Origin: Armillaria gallica
Taxonomy: Eukaryota; Basidiomycota; Agaricomycetes; Agaricales; Physalacriaceae
Length of the DNA stretch: 64,000 nt
Assembly (NCBI GenBank): GCA_037576215.1
Contig: JBANDB010000006.1
Coordinates: forward strand, 4,278,001 to 4,342,000
Direction of reading: 5' to 3'
Each line of letters begins with the position of its first letter. The first letter of the stretch is position 1. Below, piece after piece: positions 33,061 to 45,506 of the stretch. The translations under genes were made by a program, and so were the position numbers. Under the pieces are notes generated by a model. That model ran no database searches. It saw nothing but the letters and a program-made list of their open reading frames with translations, and was not told the DNA's origin.

Positions 33061-35090
33061 GTATGTCCTCCCTTTCTTCTTATCATCTCATTCATCCCTA
33101 CTTCTCCCCCTTCTCCAGCGTCTCCCCTTTCCTCCTTTTTCTCAAAGGATTTATACTATTTTATTCTCGTTGTCGAGCACGTCCTCGGCGGGTCTCCCGC
33201 CGTCATATGCCTCCTCGTCAATTTCTTCTATGTCGATGGGCTTGATCTCGTGATCGCCATCATTTCCTTTTTGGCTTCGTTCGTTGATTTTATCCTTCAC
33301 TTGACCTCGACCACGATGACGCCGACAAGCTCAGCGCTGACAACGGTGAGCTATCTTTTCATTTTCGGTGCTTTATTCCAGTCTGACATTGCGTAGGCTG
33401 TTGTTGATACCTTCAGTGGCCGTTTTTACTGAAGGGGACGCGTCAAATGGGCGGCGGTTTAGCTAGCCAGCGATTTACTGGATGAAGGTAAGCCTTTTCT
33501 GTAACGTATTTTTCCTTTGTTTCTTACCCCTTTTTTGTCGTCAGTCTCTCCATCGGTGGTAAGCTATCGTACTGTTCCTCGGTTACAGGCTCTACTAACT
33601 GATGTTTGCATTAGCTCGTTATGTGGGTATTGACGCAGTCACACAGCAGGTAAGCCCACAAGCCTCTCCTAAGTTAACTGTTCTTTTAGGCCTTCCACAG
33701 CAAGCAGTCAGTGTCTTCGACGACGGTCACGTTACGGCACGTACCCTGATGCAAGTCGACAATGGTAAGATCTTTCCTACACAAAATTTATTGGTTTCTG
33801 ATATTGTGCAGGTTCTCTTTCCTGCCATTGAAGGGAGTATCAGAGTCGGTGCGCATCGTTACGATGCTCGGGGGGAACGTTGGTGGATAAGGGCTTGCTC
33901 GACGAAGGAACTAACTGTCTGGTGAGCAATGATTTTTGTTCTTTTGACTGCTTCTGACGTGTCTCGTTTACAGCTCATCGATACGTACGCGGTGGACTCG
34001 GGTACGGTAAGATATTTGTTTATTGTCGGGATGGAACAAGCTAACTCTGGCAATAGAACACTCGTCTACCGGAAGCGCCGACCGCCAAACCAAACCTCAA
34101 CTACCGATGTACACCACACCACGCTATGGTGGACTTAGGCTTGATACCTTTTACTGGGAAAGGGCGCTAGTGTGAGGGGATAACAGTAAGCACCGTGCCA
34201 TTTCTTGACAAGGAAGGGCAACTAACCGATTCTGTAGGGTGCTGACAACCCTTCAAGCTTTACGTTCGAATTAAGACGTAGCGAAGATCGGCCAGCAGCG
34301 ACACAGGTACCTCACGCAACAGTGGCGGTGACGACGTTGGTCCGTAAGACTGGGAAGGTGGTGGGAGGATGGCGGGATTTGGCTGAGACCACGGTGAGCG
34401 AAAATTGTTTTCTTGGCAAGGGAACGAATACTAACTGATTTTGTAGCAGACAAACTCGAGTAGACTGCAGATCTGGAGTGTAGCGACTCTCGAGAATTGG
34501 TCGGGGGCACGTTGATCGTGTAGCAGCGGGTAGGTTGAGTCTCTACTCATAGGGCAACGAGGTGCTGACACACTATCGTTGTGCAACCAGACGAAAATCA
34601 AAGCGTGCTGAAGACCTGTACGACGGAATCTGGATGTGCAGAACGGGGTACTGATGTGTGATACAAGAGATGGAAGCGGCGCGTTATGTGACGTAGAGAA
34701 CGGATGCAGGTAAGCATTCCGCCGAACGAAGCTTGAAGGTAGACTAACCTTTTGTTTCTCAGGTTAGCAGGAGTTTCTGTTGGAAGGACGGACATGGACG
34801 GTTACGATGGAAGGTAGACTTGTTGGATAGCAAGACTTGACTGCTACCGATCTTTTCGATCAGTCGACGATGATGTGAATGATATCCAGCAAAGTGAGTC
34901 AGTCACCTAGAGGCGGCTTGGCTTATCTTGGCCGCCTCGTCCGAGGGTGAACCCCATCGGCCCAATGGACTATTAGGTAGCTCGAGGGCTAGCGAGCTAT
35001 TGACGCCAATCTGGGATCTTGGGGGCTATGTACTTGGTAGTAATATTTAATAGAAATAAAAAAGCGAAAATTTGTCCAGAAATAGACGAG
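33061..35090 (+). other. Densely spliced locus without a clear protein
   Basis: Between about 33.35 and 34.8 kb there are some eleven intervals of 40-61 nt with GTAAG/GTGAG starts, CTAAC or CTGAC branch points and YAG ends, separated by exon-like pieces of 14-150 bp. The first large exon has a frame of roughly 75 codons with VEHVLGGSPAVICLLVNFFY, which hits a stop soon after the first junction. Later exons do not stay in one frame in my trial joins. An AATAGAAATAAA stretch at about 35048-35059 could serve in 3' processing. It may be a spliced non-coding RNA, an intron-rich decayed gene or the 5' part of a mobile element. Confidence 0.45.
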
Positions 35091-37562
35091 ATTATATCAT
35101 GGCCAGATTCACATTGTCGATTTGGCGCAATGCTGATGTGGGCGCATCCCGAACCACCACCATCATCTCCTAAGTGCCCCCCGTAATATCTCTACCCGGT
35201 GTCCCTCTTTGCACCTTTACCAGAGATATTCTGGCCTTCGGGAGCCTTGCTGGTTGGTTGAGTCTTACCTAGCAGGCATTCGGACGTAGCCCATGCTTGT
35301 GCGCTGATCTTTGCCGCGCTTTGTGCCGCAACTGCGTACTCCCTCCTTGCTCCCCTCCTGGGCATTGAACTAAAACTCATACGGCTCCCCGCTGCCTTTG
35401 ACTTAGGCGGCGCGAACAGCCGTACGATTACCTTGCTTTGGCCCCCTCCCTCTCCCTCAGGCTGCCAGGGAAAAAAATCGGAGTCTGCCGCAGTGGCTTG
35501 CTATAACTATACAGTTATGCCTGTATACCCCTTACCCCCTGCATTGTCGGCCCGACGTTATACTCTATTACTCTATCGGCTGACGTCCATTCCTGCCCCA
35601 CCGATTTCTTTTTCCTCCTTTGTCCACAAGGCCGTCGGTGCACAGAGCCAGGTTGCTCTCTGTTACCTGGCCCACTGCGTCAGGCCGTGAGCTTCGGGCT
35701 AAGTGGTTATTCAACCGCTTCTTGCGCGGCTAGTCATTGTTACCGCTCGCTATTTGACATGGCCGGAATTCCTACAACCATTTGTTCCTTCAGTTTGACT
35801 GGCCATGGTACGGTTCTGCGTGAGCCAGCCGCACTTTTCGGACTGAATGCTAGTTTCTGTACCCTCTTACATGTTTCCTCGATCTACCTTCTGCGAAACG
35901 TGGAGCTTGTCGTTGGAGTGTGTGATGGGCTGTATTAGTACGTAGATATCTTAGCCACGTATCAGTACGGTACAACACGACACGTCGCTGAAGTTGACAC
36001 CGTCGTGTATAAATAAATATGATGATGATGATGATGACGGCCATCAAATTCTATAAGCCCTTAAACATTACGGCCACCACATGTACCAAAAATTGTTTTC
36101 ATCTAACCGCCTTTCCGACAACCAAAGCTTTGTTCACCAGTCGCGCGGTCCCGGTCATGGATGGAGATTCATCGTGTCGTCGAGGGGCGGATTGTCGGGC
36201 TAGCACGATGCTCAGTAGGTACTATTCCGCCTTTATCTGTGACGCCCCGATTCCGCGTATGATCTGAAGGGAACGAGACTGGTTAGGACTTCACAGTGAG
36301 TGCTATCACCGTGTCATCCTGAACTTTACTAATCATAGCATCCAAGGATGTCGTCCTGCTTTCAATTTTAGACGAGGCTGAGCCTACTAGTCCGCACCTC
36401 TATCCCAATCACGACATTCTTTATCCGACGTCTCGCCTCATTCTCATTCTCCTCCAATCCTGGCCACAGCACTCTCACATTTTGTGTTTCTCCTGCCATC
36501 CTGCCACGTCACGATTACTGGGAGTCCATCATGGTAGAAGACCTGGAGCAAGGACGTCCGTCTGTAGGAGCGCGCCGGTACCTCATCAATCCGTCGTTCG
36601 CACCGCCAACATCTACACACTCCACTTTCGATATAGCCTGCAATTCTTGCATATCATAGCTAGCATGCCTTCTATCTGTGCGGAGCCTGACGAGCCTTTC
36701 CAGTGGGAAGTTCGACATACTTGGACCCTTGCTTGGACCGTCACCAAATACCGCATACCGGAAGGTTCATTTTCACATGGAATGACATTCGCCATCGAAC
36801 GGAACACGACAGGTATCACAGTCCATTTCCAAACGATAACTCTTCCCCTACGCACGTACTCCGCAATATCCCGACCTTTTGTTTTAGCCTTCCACACCGG
36901 CATTCCATTCCTTCTTACCTCAGTAGTCTCGACTCTCGGCGCATTCGTGCACGTTCACCTTCATCCGTCCGCCGCGTTACGATTGGGAGGCAACCATTGC
37001 TCTCTCACCCTCGGGCGGCGGATATAACGAGTCCTCTTCGATGACTTGGTGTCCAGGGTAGTACATATCAATTCAGCAGGAGTCCATCCGAGTCGACGTA
37101 CGAACGGCAAAATCATGATGATATTAGGGCGACGAGATGTATGTCTTATTGTGACAAGTTCTCGCGGATCTTGGTGGCCTGGGTATCATACGTGCACGGA
37201 CGTCTTCCCCTCCCTTGGTGCGGTTCCCGTACTAAATAGGACAGCGACACCCTGCCCCTAACTGGGTATCTTCAACGTAGACTACGAGTTCCCTTGTGCG
37301 TGGATGATTTGGTGCAGTTTCCGTACTTCGACTGGTACATGCGGCAGTGACCCCGACAGTTCTTTCCGGTCCATGGGAAGCTCCCTTTTGCGTAGATGAA
37401 GAACCGGCGCTCTCCGCATGCAAATGATAGGACGAGCCCCCCTCCAATCCTCGAACACCATGGTATGCACTCTCAGCTAGGCACATTCTGTTGACTCCAC
37501 CATAGCAGGATTACACAGACAATTACCATGCCGGTGGTGTATTTTCCATAAATGATCCTTTC
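35091..37562. other. Intergenic stretch with ATG triplet run
   Basis: (ATG)6-type microsatellite at 36019-36036. Open frames up to 181 codons (36482-37027, +) have no family resemblance and overlap frames on the other strand. Nothing else is seen. Confidence 0.4.
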
Positions 37563-37760
37563 AGCCACCATCTACCTGAACCCGGTCGCAGACGGTTCTC
37601 ACTCAGATGCGATATTGTAGCTCGCCTTCTAAAAGTTGCCGACTGCTACATAAACACCATATAAAGTTATTTTGCCTTGTTTCTTTCCAAAATTCATAGT
37701 ACGGTCGTGCCACCTATGGGTAGGATGTCATAATATCAATACTATTAGACCTCAGGATCA
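37563..37760 (-). repeat. 200-bp dispersed repeat R2, copy b (inverted)
   Basis: Inverted relative of 4074-4272 with a few substitutions and short indels. It ends about 30 bp before the first recognisable caspase codon, so it lies where the missing 5' half of that gene should be. Confidence 0.7.
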
Positions 37761-37791
37761 CTTCGAATCGAGAAGCTTGTAATAATCCTAT

Positions 37792-38299
37792 GACAAACCT
37801 ATCTCTTACATCAGTGACCAAGAGCTCAGCACCATCCTAACCCAAATCTCTCGAGTCAAGGGTCATCGCATCACCCTCATTCTCGATTGTTGTCACTCGG
37901 GTGGTCCCAGCCGAGGTCTACCTGAGTCGGGAGCGCGAACGTCTTCTCCAACGAAGTGTGCGGCACTTATGGATATGCTCCTCGCTGGGGACAAGAAACT
38001 GGGGGATTATCCTGGCTATCAATCCATTTTATCGAAGGACTGGGGATATGGATTCCCACGTTGTTCTGGCGGCCTGCAAGGCTCATCAGTTTGCGAAGCC
38101 GAAAATGGTGGAAGGGAAAGACGAGGCGAAGGGATATATTGGAATATTCACGGACCCGCTTGTGCGGGTACTCCGATCCGGCTACTGCACGAAAGAGACG
38201 ACATACGCTGATCTCGTTCATTACTTGGTTCAGACACTTCATCAGACGCCGGTTGTTCCTGGAAAACGTAGGGACGCCCGTATCTGGTATCGGGAATGA
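37792..38299 (+). pseudogene. Caspase-domain (peptidase C14) relic
   Basis: The plus strand reads ITLILDCCHSGG with the catalytic-cysteine motif (Cys codon 37891-37893) in one frame. From about 38045 it continues in another frame as SHVVLAACKAHQFAK, then TKETTYADLVHYL and a final QTPVVPGK..ARIWY before a stop at 38299. This is the order found in agaricomycete caspase-like proteins. The p20 part with the catalytic histidine is absent, and a +1 shift lies between about 37990 and 38045 with no intron to explain it. So it is 5'-truncated and frame-shifted. Confidence 0.75.
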
Positions 38300-41200
38300 A
38301 GTTATGGGTCATTTACTTCATCATACAGTGTAATCTTTTCCGTCCTACGTTTGCTTTGCCTATGCTTTCCTTTGCTTTCTAGATGTTTTTTTCTGTACAT
38401 TCATGTAGACAGTATGAACAGAATTAGAATCGTAGTTACATTACCTTAGTATCTCTTCTTTCATTCCTTAAACGTACGCTATGACAGTCCTCGGAAGAAT
38501 CAGCGTATGTAGATGCTTAAGCGACTGCTAGATTACAACAAATTTAGGCAACTAGTGGTCGTTGAACGGCAATTTCGGCTCGTTACTTGTAGGGGGACTG
38601 GATACTGATACTGATTCTGAGTTTGAAATCTGCCCAAATATGGACTTCTTTCCCACGGCGTAATTAATGTCCCACCTCGTCTTCGCATTGGCATTGTGCA
38701 TTTCTGTCACTTCTCTACGCTTCCTAAAGTGTATATTCTCGTAGATTTAGACACAAGGAGCTGTTGTTCTTTGTTCTCAAGCTATTTGATCCATGTAGGA
38801 GACTCAGGCATCAATATAAACATTTTTAGTCACAGTTCTGTTGCTTCTGGCCTTTGCGTTGCTGCTAACAGAAAACCAGGAGACCATGTCAAGCTCCCAT
38901 GAGCACGAGCAGCGCAATATTCCTATTTTGTGATATATTTGCTATATGAAACCTCCTGCAAAGACTTCCGTTGCTCAATAAATTGTTCAGCACAAAGGAA
39001 AACGTGCTTATTTAGTGCATACATTTGTTTTCTGGTCATTCCGCTTGGTAGATTGTTTGTGAAAACACAGGATTATGCCTAGTGTATTGTATCAGACACT
39101 ATTTGAGCCTTACATGAATGATAATTTAGGTTACAATGGCTATCAGACCATCTGTACTATTTTGGCTGCGCGAAGCGTAGAGAAAAAATCTGACCAACTA
39201 GAAAGCTTGCATCATGCTTCTGTCACATAATAGTAATAGAAAATCTGCGCTACAATGGCCCAGAATCGATTGAAGGATGAAAGTACGGCCATGCCTCGAG
39301 CTCTTGCTTCCTAATAGGGTTATCCATTTATTTTATTTATTCATTATTTTATTTACTTCCCCCCTACCAGTATCGGGCCGCAATTTCCGACGCATCTTCT
39401 TTTGGCCACGAATGATTAATGACCTCTGGACTCCTTAGACCTCCTTCCATGGCAAAATTGTTTGGTGCTTTGGACTACTGAATAAATCTTTCGACTACAA
39501 AGACACAACTGAGGTTGCACATGCGCTGTATATTCGCCAATATAGCAAACGGTGCGTCCTTGGCCATGTCTTTTCTTTTAGCTACAATCTGATTAGGACT
39601 CGTAGGCTCAACAAAACGCATATATCTATCCAAATACAATAACGCCTAGCTCAGAGTCGCATCATTGTGCAAATCTTCCCGCTCGCCTGCTCTATCGGCT
39701 GGAAGAGCGTCGCCACCTCACCAATGTTCACCCAAGCTTCTATGTCGACACGCGAAGGTGCTACCCTAAAATGTCGGGACCGGCTTTCACCAATCACATA
39801 CTAAGGTGGAAGAGCTCCTTACAAGGTTTCAATAAATAGGGGCTGGCGCATCAGAAGTCAATCAGTGGTTCAGGCATTGCGCTGGATGCGAGCGGAACTG
39901 ATCCAGCAAGACTTAGGCACAGATGGAAATGGCGAGAGTTGGGTTTCCGACGAGAGCACAACGAGGTGTAGCAAATGGCCATCAAATTCCACCCGGTTGA
40001 AAGCTCTCATCGGTAGGCGATTCAATCGGACAGCTTTTCTCGTTTCTCATATGCATGCTCAGATTTGCCATTTCTTCAACTGTTCCCAGGCGACCGTGCA
40101 CGCTCAATGGACTCTCTATGACTTCGTATAGTCTCTTTGGTACATGGCCCTACAATGATGCTGAACGCTGAACGTAAGAGCTTTTTACTAAACGAGGCTC
40201 GAAGTTTGGATTGACATGGTGACATTGCAGAATGTGCTCGATATACAACGTTCAACATGAATTCTCTCCAAGAAATAGCATACAAACCTGTTGACGCTCA
40301 GCACTACATAGGTATGCTAACTACTTTCCAAGTTCATGTTCGTCAGCCCTAAACATTGCACCCCCATTCGCCAGGCTCCTATAATATTATCTTTCTCCTT
40401 GATTTCCAAGATTCTTCCCATATCATGGTCCGCATTCCTTCATTCTTCATCGGGAACACACTTATCGCATCCAGCGGAGTCACCACTATGCAATTCGTTC
40501 GCGAGGAGCTCGACATCCACTATAATCCTAAAGTACTTGCCTGGAACTCATCTCCACTGCCCCACCCTTTCTCACTCTGGAATATCTCCCAACCCCGACC
40601 CTCCAGTCCACATCAAAGGCGAACAAACAGGTTACGCCATGTCGGCCTGCAGTTTTATTTGCCATTCCAGATTGGGAACTTGTATTTCAAGGAGGATGTC
40701 AGCCCCGAGCTACAGAATCGACCATTATATTTGGGCGACGAGGAAAATCAGCTTCCAAGTGCACAGAACTACCGAATCGGACCCATAGTTGACATGGGGT
40801 GGTGGCGGGGGAGCGAAAGAATATTCAAGCCGATCGCGTGACGCGGTCCCTGTGCATGAACATCAAACCAGTTCCATCCGAATCCTTCGTTCAACTTCGT
40901 ATATCACCACCTCGAGGCATTGACTGCAATTCATCCTTTGCTCGCTCCAGCCGGCACGATGTTCGCGAAGTTCATCGGCACCTCGAGAAATGTTTAGTCG
41001 TTGCTCCTCGTCTGGCTCCCATTATAACCTTCCCTTCTCTCCCACCTTGACATGAACACGTCAGAAGCGCCCATCGAGAGCCCCGAAAACCAGTGATCAA
41101 GACTGGCGGGTGCTTGATTCTCGCTCCCAGCTTTAATGTCAGTGACACCAATGGTGTCTTCAGCCTTGACTCTGAAGGATGTGTATCGCCTCTTCGGGAA

Positions 41201-41781
41201 AGCACCGGCCAGCACCCCCAGACGAGCAGAAACATCTTAGGCAATGCCATAAGTTGTTATCCCGATATCGGTTATATCTCACCCAGCTAGCGAAGCTCGT
41301 CCTCATCCACGTTGCTGCATGGGCACTCTCATCAGGAAGTTACGAGCGACCTACCTCTCGATGCTGGGCTGACGGACTTCTAAAGCTCCAGGACACGCTC
41401 ATCCTCCTTTCTGATACTTATCCCATTGGGTTTTCATTGGATGAGCGTGAAGCCCATGATTAGGACGTGCGCGAGATCCGGGTATGCTCGAGAAACTGGC
41501 AGATTATGTAGGTTGTGACGGTCAGAGATGGGCACTGGATGGCGCTTACTGCGAAATTCTGGCCCTACACTTTGAATTAGGCCATTCGTAGTATTACTCC
41601 AGACTAACAGCAGCGGTAAATGAGGATTGCCTTGGAACACGCCGCGGTGCAGTTCGCTGTCTGCGGAGTCTCATGCATTCCATTTTTCGTTTGAGTCCGG
41701 GAACTAGCATGACGGACTTGTAGTGAATTCGGTATGGAATATCGGTCAACGTGAAAATAAAATCACATAACCTCGAAACCA
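38300..41781. other. Long AT-richer intergenic stretch, no gene recognised
   Basis: Open frames of 90-160 codons occur near 40336-41060 and 41093-41463 on the plus strand without any family resemblance. 39.3-39.4 kb has ATTT-rich low complexity. Nothing else is supported. Confidence 0.35.
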
Positions 41782-42255
41782 TGTTAAGAATCAGAGAATT
41801 TTGAGTAATACACGAGGTAATGAATACTCAAGTAAAACCCGAGTCGTGAGCGAGGATGTCCGAAAGCCGAGTTCCAACCACCAAGAGGGATCCGATATGG
41901 GTGCTAACAAGCGCTAGGCGTAGTTAATGGGGCGTCGGCAAGCGCTAGGCGTAACTAACGGGGTTTCCGACAAGCGCTAGGCGTAACCGATCAGGGATGC
42001 TTAAATCACACAGTTAAGTGGACATTCGAAGGTGGGTAAAGTTAGATTAAGATATACAATAGTACAGACTGTGATTATATACTAGAGGTTTCGAGTCATT
42101 ATTGTTCTACAATGTTCTACTGTATTCTGGTGTCTGTAGGAAAAATAGAGAAAGTAAGAGGAGATACGAGCGAGTCACCTTTGAGACCGAGAAGCCCGAG
42201 TACAGGCATATGTTGACTCATGGGCCGAGTCGGCAGGTACCTGATATCCATAACA
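41782..42255 (+). mobile_element. Solo LTR (474 bp) with 5-bp target duplication
   Basis: It starts TGTTAAGAAT and ends CATAACA, so the ends are TGTTA..TAACA. It is flanked by AACCA at 41777-41781 and 42256-42260. No second LTR or internal domain is nearby, so this is a solo LTR left by recombination. Inside, near 41907-41985, three direct copies of a unit of about 35 bp centred on CAAGCGCTAGGCGTA are present, as often found in the U3 part. It ends 50 bp before the segmental duplication. Confidence 0.78.
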
Positions 42256-42497
42256 AACCAGGTGACGAATCTGGTGTGAGTGATACATGCTAAGCTACGA
42301 GATGTTGGCATACCGGGCATGAATACCCTCGGTTTTGAGCAAAGAGACGTCTCTCGCTCCGAACTTGCCTGGAATTATTTGTTACAGAGCTAAAATAAGG
42401 TTCGTTGCCCGATTTGGAGACATCTTCGATGACATGAATTCGCTAAGCGGACCGGACTGCAATTGCTCGATGCATGCCTAATTCGGAACACGCCTTG

Positions 42498-42589
42498 AAG
42501 ACATTCAAGTGAAGACATTTCTTTCGTCAAGACATTCTCTCTCATGCAACTCGAGGCTTTTGAGATTCGTGAGAATCCGCTTATTTAAA
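42498..42589 (+). promoter_or_regulatory. AAGACAT-box promoter module of cysteine-rich gene 3
   Basis: Same elements at the same spacing as 5042-5133: three AAGACAT boxes and TTATTTAAA at 42581-42589. Because the MITE is missing here, the sequence further upstream differs from that of copy 2. Confidence 0.5.
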
Positions 42590-42646
42590 CTGTACAGTTC
42601 TTTTCTTTATCTTAATAGTCTCATCACCTGCTCGCCTTTGAGTATC

Positions 42647-44345
42647 ATGGAGCCCAGATTGACTGCTGCACAGTGTCTCAAAGTCACATTATTGTGTCAC
42701 CAATGCGAAACGCATCCTCTCTCATCGCCATCGCGTTCTAATGGAGCAAAGGACCCCCGTAACGAAGGATATTGGTATTCGTGGGTTAGTCGCCTTTCAC
42801 TTGGATTCAGGCTCCCCATTTAAAACCTAATACAGTGTTCGTCCGTACCCTACTGCAAGGGGTTTACATGGAGGTACTCTTATACTGCAGATAAGCCTTT
42901 TCTACCTCCTCACCACTATGCCATGGAGAAAGGAGGAGGGATGAACGCGCCGTGCCTGGCCAAATTCTGTCTACATGTCAGCCCGGGTCATGTTTCAGAA
43001 AACTACTTCATTCCAGATCGCCGCGATGCAACATGTACGTATCTTAGCTGTCAAGAATGCTGCCAAAAGCTGCGTGCAGAGGATCCTAGCAAGGCAGCGT
43101 GCCGTTTGAGCCATCACGCCTTGCCGGCGAGTGACTTTCGCCACGATTCTGAGCGTCCCATCGTCCCTCCCTACGCTATCACTGCCACGGATCGTCGTCT
43201 TGACAGACACACCATTCACATTGTGTTCTATACTCAGGTAACGTCCTTATTGTCTTATCTGTGTCGGTGAGAGTACTTAACGTCTTGCAGGACGGAGAGC
43301 CTCCAGAAGAGTTTGATCCCGCTGTTACGTCTTTTGAACAATCCTGGTGTCCGAAGATGTCATCCCTCATTATGACTCGACTTTCATATGTGGCTCCGCA
43401 TGTCGATGTGTCTCAGTTCGGGCTCTTTGACCCTCTTCGCCAGCTTTGGATCAATAGAGACACGCCTTTCACGGCAGTTTCTGGAGAAACATACTACATA
43501 CGAACCAGCAACGTGACCCGGTGCATTGGACTTCCTGATGGTGTTGCATCTTCCGCAAATCCCATTCCTCCATTTCCGACAACCCCTGTCAAACCGAAGC
43601 GTGTACGCTCAAACTCGGACGAAGAATCACATTATAGCCTGAGTTACAGACCATTCACTCCATCTTCCAGTCGAAGCCCTCACAACAACCACGGCATACG
43701 ACGTCTACCACGGTCTATGCCAGAACTGGATTCCTTCCCTTTGGGTCATTTCGCAAGGACTCCATCCTCACAGACATCAAATGATGGGTTTACCGTGGCA
43801 TTTTCCACACCAGGTCGCAGATTAGGGTGAGTTTCATCGGTTCTTTCTTACTCTCAGCTGTGCTAAAGTCGTCCATTGAAGGTACAACAATGCGTATGTC
43901 TGATGAATAATTGGTTGGATTTATCTAATGTCTTACAGATCTCTCAATATTCATCACCTTTGGGATCCCACACCCGGTAGGAGCAAAAGCGGTTGGCCCC
44001 TAAAATACGTTACTCACATGGAATTCGCGTTCGACAACATTCGAGACATGCAAGCAAACGATCAACTTTCTGAGGGTTTTGTGCGGCCCATTCCTGTATA
44101 CTTTGAACAAGTCTGCGATCCTAAGGTATCCTTTCCGGCGTTCTTTGTTCTATGTGCAGACGACGTACAAATCTTTGGTTTATCAGAAGGTTCAATATGA
44201 CAGCACGGCTTTTCGGAATAGCCAGATGATCTGGAAGATGGTCCCAAAAGATGTCAGAGAGGCAGCACACGAAGCGGGAGAGTCACCTACCGGAGAATGG
44301 GAGCGGTTGGAAGACTTTTATGTTGAATCATCTCGTATTTTGTAG
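42647..44345 (+). CDS. Cysteine-rich protein of unknown function, copy 3
   Basis: Exons 42647-42784, 42836-43237, 43291-43826, 43939-44125 and 44187-44345, 473 residues, the same structure as the gene at 5191. I count eight amino-acid differences from that copy (for example Ala/Val after CLH, Arg/Lys in CCQxL, Asn/Asp, Pro/Ser, Gln-Phe/Arg-Ser). All cysteines and both conserved C-terminal blocks are kept. No stop, frameshift or splice-site change is seen, so both duplicates could be active. It lies upstream of the second F-box/partner pair, as copy 2 lies upstream of the first. Confidence 0.75.
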
Positions 44346-44519
44346 ACTCATCCTCCGGTAGTAACGAACCGATTGATGCGTGCGAGCGTGCATCTTGGGT
44401 GCAATAACTGAGAGAGGATAAAGCGGGTATGTTGAATCCAAGAAGGACGATGAATCGCTAGTCTTCTTTCCCTGCGATGTTGACTAGCCTCCTTGAATAG
44501 ACGCAACATGCACGACTAC

Positions 44520-45506
44520 CGTGGGAGGTTGTAGTGAATACACGGAGTCTGTTGTTTATTCCATCCGCTGTCAATAAATCTGGCGATTTGGCAATCGGTA
44601 ACTAGGGTCTTGGGACTTGTAGCTAACTTAGAATAGGCAAGATATCTGATTTACAGTGCACTGTGATACAATATGAAAGAATTATGAAGGGGGAATCAAA
44701 GCAAGTCATCTTGATAAGCTAAGTATCGCTTGAGAGGAAATGGGAGAGTAGTGTACACCGGATGCGTGGTGGATACCTGCGTATACGGTGGGTTGTCTGA
44801 CTCGCGGGTGGGGAATCGAACGGCCAAAGGGGAAACTGGCGTGAGAATGGGGGCCGACTTGTAGAGGTCCCAGAGTCGGGATAGCGGTGCGAAGCCTCAA
44901 GTCTGGAGCGCTCGGTGAACCAGAGAGCGGAAGTGCCGAATCCGGCAACACCAAACACTGAAGGGCGTAGGTGGGTGGGTCAATAAAACGACGAGGTGAG
45001 GGTAAAGAGCTTGAGTGCTAGTGAACGAGGAGGGAAATGTTTGGTGACGCGTCGAAGGACTCAGAAGACGCGATCAATACTTTGGGGATTGGGACGTAGT
45101 GTTTGTACATGCGTGGAATAAATGCCTAAGGCCTCACTGAGTAGCTAGCTTAGCTTATCCTCCGATAAGCCCTCCGCTCGTACCTCGCTACAGGCTTATC
45201 TCGGAATGTCGAAACGCGCTTCCCGGATAGAATCGGCATCCTAAGCCTGCCGCCGGTAAGACTCAAAGCAACATATCGGAATCCTGGAGAAACCAGACGG
45301 AGTTTTAATCCTCCGTTCCAGAACCCTTCATGTGAAGTTCAACGTAGTCCGAAGAGGTGGATGTCAAAACATGCGCCGCATTAAGAATTCTATTTTTTTC
45401 CCAGGACCGTCGTCTGCTGGTAATGTATTGTTTACCGTAACTGCGAAGAATATCAACACCAGTCCTGGGAGATGAAAAAGAAGAAATACCCTAACCAAAA
45501 TACATC
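44520..45506. other. Intergenic stretch, nothing recognised
   Basis: Open frames at 44706-44958 (-) have no family resemblance. Nothing repeats elsewhere in the window. Confidence 0.4.

Larger units (their letters stand above)
42306..44519 (+). repeat. Segmental duplication unit, copy 2
   Basis: Near-identical to 4299-7063 but without the MITE. It carries the unoccupied target site GCTCGATG at 42465-42472. From 42498 to 44519 the alignment has no indels. Its right edge ends in ATGCACGACTAC, after which the two loci share nothing. Confidence 0.9.

Noticed and set aside
36482..37027. 181-codon open frame (+)
   Set aside because: No family resemblance, overlapping frames on the other strand, and no splice context; kept as anonymous sequence.
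41905..41990. CRISPR-like array
   Set aside because: Only three copies of a direct unit inside a fungal LTR; no spacers of uniform length and no associated genes.
44805..44835. tRNA-like TTCGATTCC on the minus strand
   Set aside because: No upstream A box and no cloverleaf could be drawn.
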